Positions 59,608 through 64,000 of a stretch of DNA of 64,000 bases are shown here, piece by piece. Under the pieces are notes generated by a model, which was not told the origin of the DNA, made no database searches, and saw only the letters and a list, made by a program, of their open reading frames with translations. Source of the DNA: CAYSRM01 sp964475205 (GTDB lineage Bacteria; Verrucomicrobiota; Kiritimatiellia; UBA8416; CAYSRM01); assembly GCA_964475205.1 (NCBI GenBank), contig CAYYVQ010000003.1, positions 1 to 64,000 on the forward strand, written 5' to 3'. Position numbers and translations under genes: made by a program. The first letter of the stretch is position 1, and each line of letters opens with the position of its first letter.

Positions 59608-60702
59608 TCAATGCCCTCCGGCAATCAGCGGCGCAAGATGGTTTTTGAGTTCGGCCGATATTTCTCTGGCGAGGTAGCGGTGCATTCTTTCATGCTGCCG
59701 GGCCAGTACTGCATTTCTCAGTTTTGCGTTCAGGATCAATTCGCTTGCTGTTTCGGCGATAAGCGGATAATTTTTTTCGCGGAAAAGAATGCCTGCCTTG
59801 TCCATCGTGTCGGGGATTGCTCCTGCGGCGTAGGCCAGAACCGGAACCCGGTGGGCCATTGCCTCGAGAAGGGGGATGCAGAAACCTTCGTGTTCGCTCA
59901 TGCACAGGAATATGGATGCGGACTGGTAAAAGCCGGAAAGCTGTCGTTGTGTTACAGATCCGGCGAAATATGCATGCCTTTCCAGCCCCAGTTCCCTTTG
60001 CAGGCTGAGCAGGAGGTGGTAATAACGTTCTGTTCCGGCAAAGGATCCTACATGTATCAATCTGGCATCAAAGTCCGAAGTCAAACGGATACAGGCCATT
60101 GCGTAAAGCAGATCTTCGATTTTCTTGTTCGGGGCGCATCTGCCGACAAACAGGATATTTTTTTTGCCGTCGTTAAACCTTTTCATCACCTTTCTGTCAG
60201 GAGGCGAGGTGATGTCCTTGATATTGAGAAGTATCGGCAGAACATTGACGTTTGAGTATCCTGCCTGGCGCAGTTCTGCTGCGTTGAACTCGCTGTCGGC
60301 CAGGTTGATTTCCGCGGAGTCTTTGAGAGAGCGTATTTGTTTCCTTCCCTTTTTCAAGTTGGCTGCGGTGCTTCTGTTGATGAGTTCGAAGTAGCGATGG
60401 GGGGTAATGTTATGATACCTGATGACTTTACGACAGTTGAGAGTTTTGAATTCTTCGTTGACCGGGGAGCCTATGGAAAGGTGGAGAAGCATGATATCGT
60501 GCGGACTGAGATTGCAATGCGCCCGGGAGAAATCTTTGGCGTCGTGTCTGAGTTCGGGAAGAATCCTTGTTTTTTCGCTGAAGATTTCCGATTCATAGCC
60601 CCAGCTTCTGAATGTTTCTCGGTATTCGCGGGCCTCGTTGCTTATAGCATCGCCGTTTGTCATGCCTGCGGTCAGTTGATGGATTGCACGAGTTTTCGTC
60701 AT
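59608..60702 (-). CDS. Glycosyltransferase family 4 protein
   Basis: A 364-residue GT-B fold enzyme using a nucleotide sugar. The C-terminal domain has KNILFVGRCAPNKKIEDL near residue 183 and the EX7E motif in SEHEGFCIPLLEAMAHRVPVLA, with YAAGAIPDT. The N-terminal half starts IHQLTAGMTNGDAISNEA, and RYHNITPHRYFE is typical of acceptor-side loops. No membrane segment is seen; it probably acts on a lipid- or polysaccharide-linked acceptor at the membrane. The ATG has no clear ribosome binding site. It lies between the TPR lipoprotein and thiL. Confidence 0.9.
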   Translation of the reverse strand: MTKTRAIHQLTAGMTNGDAISNEAREYRETFRSWGYESEIFSEKTRILPELRHDAKDFSRAHCNLSPHDIMLLHLSIGSPVNEEFKTLNCRKVIRYHNITPHRYFELINRSTAANLKKGRKQIRSLKDSAEINLADSEFNAAELRQAGYSNVNVLPILLNIKDITSPPDRKVMKRFNDGKKNILFVGRCAPNKKIEDLLYAMACIRLTSDFDARLIHVGSFAGTERYYHLLLSLQRELGLERHAYFAGSVTQRQLSGFYQSASIFLCMSEHEGFCIPLLEAMAHRVPVLAYAAGAIPDTMDKAGILFREKNYPLIAETASELILNAKLRNAVLARQHERMHRYLAREISAELKNHLAPLIAGGH

Positions 60703-60759
60703 TATTATATGTCGCCAAGGCAGTTTGAATGAAAAACTTTGAAAGAACCTGGTTCCGTT

Positions 60760-62241
60760 TCAGCGGTCAGCCTGCTTTTCTTCCTCTGCTTTTTTCTGAA
60801 GTTCATCCGTGTTTACGCCATGGTTGCGCAGTTTTTCCAGGACTGTCTTGTTTTCCGGATCGAGGATGAAGCTCTTTTCCCAATTAGACAGGGCTTTTTG
60901 TGTCTTGCCCAGCTTTCGGTATATGTCTCCGAGGTGCTCCAGGAGAACAGGATCTTCGCCCATCAACTCCAGCGCCAGTTTGATTTCATCACGGGCTTTT
61001 TCAAACTTTCCCTGTTTGTAGTATATCCATCCGAGAGTGTCAACGTATGCTCCGTTTTCCGGTTCTGCTTTCAAAGCCACCCGGACATAATCGAGAGCCT
61101 TGTCGAGGTTGGTGTTGTTTTCCGCCCAGGTATAGGCGATGAAATTGTGCGCCTGGTGGGACCCGGGATACTTGCGCAGGGATTCTTTTACAATGGCTAT
61201 TGCCTGTTCGGGTTTTCCTGTCTTGTCCAGAACTGCGCCATAGTGCAGGTAAAACTCCAGTGGCGGTGGTTTTATGTTGTCGGATTCTTCCCATGCCTGC
61301 AAGGCCTTTTCGAAAGTTTCGATTGATTCGATGTGCATTTTTTCTATGGAGTATAACTGTGCAAGCCGGTACAGGATCGGGAAGTCGTCTTTGAACCTTT
61401 TTGTTGCCGACTCGAGAAAGCGGATGGATTTTTTATAATCTTGTGCGCTGTAAACGGCTGCCAGTTTTATTACCGGATCCGGACTATCCGGATTGGCTGC
61501 CGCGGCTTTTCTCAGAAAGTCGGCGCCCTTTTCGAGGTTGCCCGCAGAAACATACAACTCACCAAGGATTTCCTGGAAGTGTGCTTTTCTTTCGCCTGCA
61601 TGTTCCCCCATGAGTTCGAAGAATGGAATAGCCTGCCGGATCTGTTTTGCCTGGATATGCCGCAAAGCTATGTTATAGCAGTATGACATGACCGGTTTTT
61701 TGTCCGGAAGATTATTCATAGCCGTCTGCAGAGTTTGTAAGGCCTCTTTGTCATTGTTGTTTATGACATGTATGGCGGCGAGCTGCCGGTAGAGTTCCCA
61801 GTTGTCGGGAGCGAGATCAATGGCCGCGTTGTACTGGCCGGTTGCCTTCTTATGTTCCCCCCTGCCAAGGTAGATCAATGCCAGGGAAATCCTTGGTTCC
61901 GGGTCGGAAGGGTTTTGCCTGACCGCCTCTTCCAGGATGTCTAATGCTTTTTCGTGCTTGTTGTTCCTCATGCATAGTCCCGCGGCATGAGTGTACAGTC
62001 CGAGTGTGGCGGGATCTTTTTCGATTGCCGCTTCGAGGTGCCAAAGCGCCTTGCTGGTGTCGGGCGCAGAGCTTTCTTCGTGCAGCAGCGCAGCGCCGTA
62101 GTGGGCAAGCGCGTCAACAAGACGTTCCTGGTTTTTTTTGAGCTGTGCGCCCCCGGGCTCAATCTTTTCACCCGGGCGCAGCGAGCCGCAACCTGCAGTG
62201 CAGACCAGCGCGGTTGCAAAAAACCATTTTAAGAAGGTCAT
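60760..62241 (-). CDS. TPR-repeat lipoprotein
   Basis: A 493-residue protein with a lipoprotein-type signal (FATALVCTAGC, Cys18), so membrane-anchored in the periplasm. The rest, from about residue 40, is a run of about eleven to twelve tetratricopeptide repeats, seen for example in ALDILEEAVRQNPSDPEPRIS, ATGQYNAAIDLAPDNWELYR and the final KALSNWEKSFILDPENKTVLE. A superhelical binding surface for proteins is likely; no catalytic domain. Starts 20 bases after the stop of the 29-residue ribosomal-type gene. Confidence 0.87.
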   Translation of the reverse strand: MTFLKWFFATALVCTAGCGSLRPGEKIEPGGAQLKKNQERLVDALAHYGAALLHEESSAPDTSKALWHLEAAIEKDPATLGLYTHAAGLCMRNNKHEKALDILEEAVRQNPSDPEPRISLALIYLGRGEHKKATGQYNAAIDLAPDNWELYRQLAAIHVINNNDKEALQTLQTAMNNLPDKKPVMSYCYNIALRHIQAKQIRQAIPFFELMGEHAGERKAHFQEILGELYVSAGNLEKGADFLRKAAAANPDSPDPVIKLAAVYSAQDYKKSIRFLESATKRFKDDFPILYRLAQLYSIEKMHIESIETFEKALQAWEESDNIKPPPLEFYLHYGAVLDKTGKPEQAIAIVKESLRKYPGSHQAHNFIAYTWAENNTNLDKALDYVRVALKAEPENGAYVDTLGWIYYKQGKFEKARDEIKLALELMGEDPVLLEHLGDIYRKLGKTQKALSNWEKSFILDPENKTVLEKLRNHGVNTDELQKKAEEEKQADR

Positions 62242-62261
62242 ACAAATATCTTTGCAGATGA

Positions 62262-62351
62262 CTATTTATTCTTGTGTCTGTTTTCTTTTTTCCGTTTGCG
62301 GTACTTGTGTTTTGTGATCTTTTTTGACCGCTTCTTTTTGATTGATCCCAC
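62262..62351 (-). CDS. bS22 / COX24 (AURKAIP1)-like small ribosomal protein
   Basis: A 29-residue, extremely basic peptide starting GTG and reading GSIKKKRSKKITKHKYRKRK, then KENRHKNK. An ideal AAGGAGG lies six bases before the GTG. The pattern KKxRxKKxxKHKYRKRxKxxRHK is that of the COX24/AURKAIP1 domain, whose bacterial form (bS22) binds the small ribosomal subunit near the decoding centre. The gene sits between hisG and the TPR gene on the same strand. It is too short for usual gene finders, but the start signal and pattern together make it convincing. Confidence 0.85.
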   Translation of the reverse strand: MGSIKKKRSKKITKHKYRKRKKENRHKNK

Positions 62352-62387
62352 GTTTTTTCCTCCTTGTGGATCTGATTGTCGGGTCTG

Positions 62388-63260
62388 TCAGGGGATGACC
62401 TTGTTTAACGGCAACTCAATTATGCCTTCAGCTCCGGCGTCTTTGAGCTCCGGTATTATCTTCCTGACTACCCGTTCTTCTATTACAGATTCGATGGCTA
62501 TCCATCCTTCAGTGTCCAGGCAGTTTATTGTCGGCGCATGGAGAGAGGGAAGGATCTCGGTAATTTTTTTCACGTCCTGCTGTTTTGCGTTGAGTTTGAT
62601 CACCACCCTGCTTTCTGCGCGCAGGGCTCCTTCAAGCAACATGGATATTTGCTCGATCTTTTTTCTCTTCCATGAGTCTTTCCATGCATCGTGATTTGCT
62701 ATCAGCCTGGTTGTTGATTCCAGGACGGTCGCAAGTATCCGCAGGTTGTTGGCTCTGAGCGAGCTGCCTGTTTCAGTCAATTCCACTATTGCATCGACCA
62801 GTTCGGGTGTTTTCGCTTCAGTCGCTCCCCATGAAAATTCCACATCAGCTTCTATATTGTTTTCTGCAAGGAATTTTTGAGTCAGTCCGACAGCTTCAGT
62901 TGCTATGCGTTTTCCATTGAGGTCTGTAAGTGATTTGATTTCTGAGTCCAGGGGTACTGCGACCACCCACTTGACTGGGCGGAGCCCCTGCTTTGCGTAG
63001 ATGAGTTCGCAGACTTCAAAAACAGAGGAATCGTTTTCGGTTATCCAGTCGTAGCCGGTCATTCCGGCGTCCAGCGCTCCCGATTCGACGTATCGGCTGA
63101 TTTCCTGTGCGCGAACCAGTCTCGCATCTATTGTGTCGTCGTCAATATCAGGGACATACGACCTTGACCCGGCGCTCACATTGAAGCCGGCCTTCTTCAT
63201 CATGCTGAAGGTCGCATCCTGCAGGCTGCCTTTAGGCAGTCCTAGTGTTAGTCTATTCAT
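62388..63260 (-). CDS. hisG: ATP phosphoribosyltransferase, long form
   Basis: First step of histidine synthesis. The 290-residue length and C-terminal ACT-like regulatory domain (SRVVIKLNAKQQDVKKIT, then IESVIEERVV) make it the long, HisZ-independent form. LTLGLPKGSLQDATF at the start, DAGMTGYDWI, the KRIATEAVGLTQKFL and the PRPP loop ELTETGSSLRANNLRI are seen. GGAG lies seven bases before the ATG. It follows purN by about 160 bases on the same strand; no other his genes are in the window. Feedback by histidine is expected for this form. Confidence 0.95.
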   Translation of the reverse strand: MNRLTLGLPKGSLQDATFSMMKKAGFNVSAGSRSYVPDIDDDTIDARLVRAQEISRYVESGALDAGMTGYDWITENDSSVFEVCELIYAKQGLRPVKWVVAVPLDSEIKSLTDLNGKRIATEAVGLTQKFLAENNIEADVEFSWGATEAKTPELVDAIVELTETGSSLRANNLRILATVLESTTRLIANHDAWKDSWKRKKIEQISMLLEGALRAESRVVIKLNAKQQDVKKITEILPSLHAPTINCLDTEGWIAIESVIEERVVRKIIPELKDAGAEGIIELPLNKVIP

Positions 63261-63417
63261 GTCTTGTCTCCGATTCTTTCCTGCTTTGGGACGCGGTAAT
63301 ATTATTCAGCATTGCCAATGAGTCAAGGGGTTTACCCGTTTTTTGTCAGAGATTTACGCAAATTGATTTTATGGCAACCTGTTGTTGAAGGTCCGAAGAG
63401 ACCTTTTAAGAGGCTTT

Positions 63418-64000
63418 TCAAGATATTCCAGGTGCAATGTTTACGCGACGGCCTTTAACGCTTAAGCGCCCCTCGGCAATGAGCTGTAGGGCGTCCGGGT
63501 ATGCCTTGTGTTCCTGTTTCTGGATTCTCGCGTGCAGTGATTCCGGGGTGTCATCCTCGAGAACAGGCACGGATTTCTGTATTATTATAGGCCCGGTATC
63601 GGTGCCTTCGTCCACAATGTGGACTGTGCAACCTGTAATCTTGACTCCGTAGTTGATGGCCTGGGTCCAGCTTTCGACGCCTGGAAAGGCAGGCAGCAAT
63701 GAAGGGTGGATATTAAGTATGCGGTGCTTGTATGCCTGCAATAACCCTGATTTGACAATACGCATGAATCCGGCCAGGGCAACAACCTGAGTCTGGTGTT
63801 TTTCGAGGCGCTTGAGGTACTCTTCTTCGGCCCTGCCTTCAAGCTTGGTCTGGAACGGTTCACCTGAGATGAAGTAAGTCGGTATTTTCCGTTTTCGGGA
63901 TCTTTCCATAGCGCGGGCATTTTTTATGTCTGAGATTACACATACTACTTCCGCGTGTAGCGCGCCTGAATCTATAGCGTCAATTATAGCCTGCAGGTTT
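63418..64000 (-). CDS. purN: Phosphoribosylglycinamide formyltransferase (5' end outside the window)
   Basis: Formylates GAR with 10-formyl-tetrahydrofolate in purine synthesis. The reading frame is open to the window edge: the segment before residue M of MERSRKRK reads NLQAIIDAIDSGAL and VVCVISDIKNARA, which is the standard PurN start after the GGGT loop, so only about 14 residues are missing. Visible catalytic parts: LAGFMRIVK, NIHPSLLPAFPG (Asn, His) and HIVDEGTDTGPII (Asp). An internal ATG at 63909 is not the start. Confidence 0.95.
   Translation of the reverse strand, partial: NLQAIIDAIDSGALHAEVVCVISDIKNARAMERSRKRKIPTYFISGEPFQTKLEGRAEEEYLKRLEKHQTQVVALAGFMRIVKSGLLQAYKHRILNIHPSLLPAFPGVESWTQAINYGVKITGCTVHIVDEGTDTGPIIIQKSVPVLEDDTPESLHARIQKQEHKAYPDALQLIAEGRLSVKGRRVNIAPGIS

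Noticed and set aside
59576..59611. TTG start for thiL
   Set aside because: Possible through coupling with the glycosyltransferase stop, but the ATG at 59575 coincides with the usual start of the family; kept as an alternative only.

Overview
The window looks like a chromosome segment of a Gram-negative bacterium of the Planctomycetes-Verrucomicrobia-Chlamydiae (PVC) superphylum, most probably Kiritimatiellota or Lentisphaerota. The reasons are a Minf_1886-type PVC-restricted protein (5126-5563), lipid A genes (lpxI, lpxB), an MCE/Mla lipid-transport operon, a stand-alone secretin-type N-domain protein next to a heparinase-like lyase, and two sulfatases without signal peptides. This placement is inference; there is no rRNA gene in the window. 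I found no tRNA, CRISPR array, prophage, transposase or integrase.

Layout. 0-31 kb is mostly housekeeping: guaA, a DUF1844 protein, an M16 peptidase / Minf_1886 / HIT group, a beta-barrel protein, a YrbL-like protein, leuS, an ankyrin-MORN protein, a carotenoid-type set (two CrtI-family desaturases and an aldehyde dehydrogenase, with a DUF116 gene between them), walJ-like, a lipid A set (DUF89, lpxI, Gfo/Idh, lpxB), slyD, argF, pyrB, an unknown Trp-Pro-repeat protein leading into mlaE-mlaF-mlaD, and guaB. 31-57 kb is an accessory catabolic region: KY-type transglutaminase, heparinase II/III-like lyase, secretin N-domain protein, two sulfatases, two FAD oxidoreductases, M55 aminopeptidase, Gfo/Idh oxidoreductase, a three-part Old Yellow Enzyme / Fe-S / GltD fusion, an SDR, a Glu/Leu-type dehydrogenase, a GHL10 glycoside hydrolase and a GH94-like enzyme. 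57-64 kb returns to housekeeping: cysK, then a minus-strand run purN, hisG, a 29-residue bS22/COX24-like ribosomal protein, a TPR lipoprotein, a GT4 glycosyltransferase, thiL and tsaE.

How the genes may work together. The surface-directed enzymes (lyase, GHL10, transglutaminase) carry export signals, while both sulfatases, the GH94-like enzyme and the oxidoreductases do not. That fits outside depolymerisation of a sulfated glycan followed by cytoplasmic desulfation and redox processing. The sulfatase / small protein / FAD-protein operon and the OYE-fusion / SDR / dehydrogenase operon diverge from one 277-bp region with two hairpins, so they may be one regulated unit.

The non-coding space is unusually structured. 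At least four families of palindromic or terminal-inverted-repeat elements lie between genes, often touching stop or start codons: a TAACCCGCATATCTCAC family, a TAGCCTGATCTAT family, a GT-rich family linked to a truncated four-helix-bundle (S23-type) gene, and a 167-bp palindrome. They cluster at 30.0-30.3, 31.8-32.4, 38.4-39.0 and 40.4-40.6 kb.
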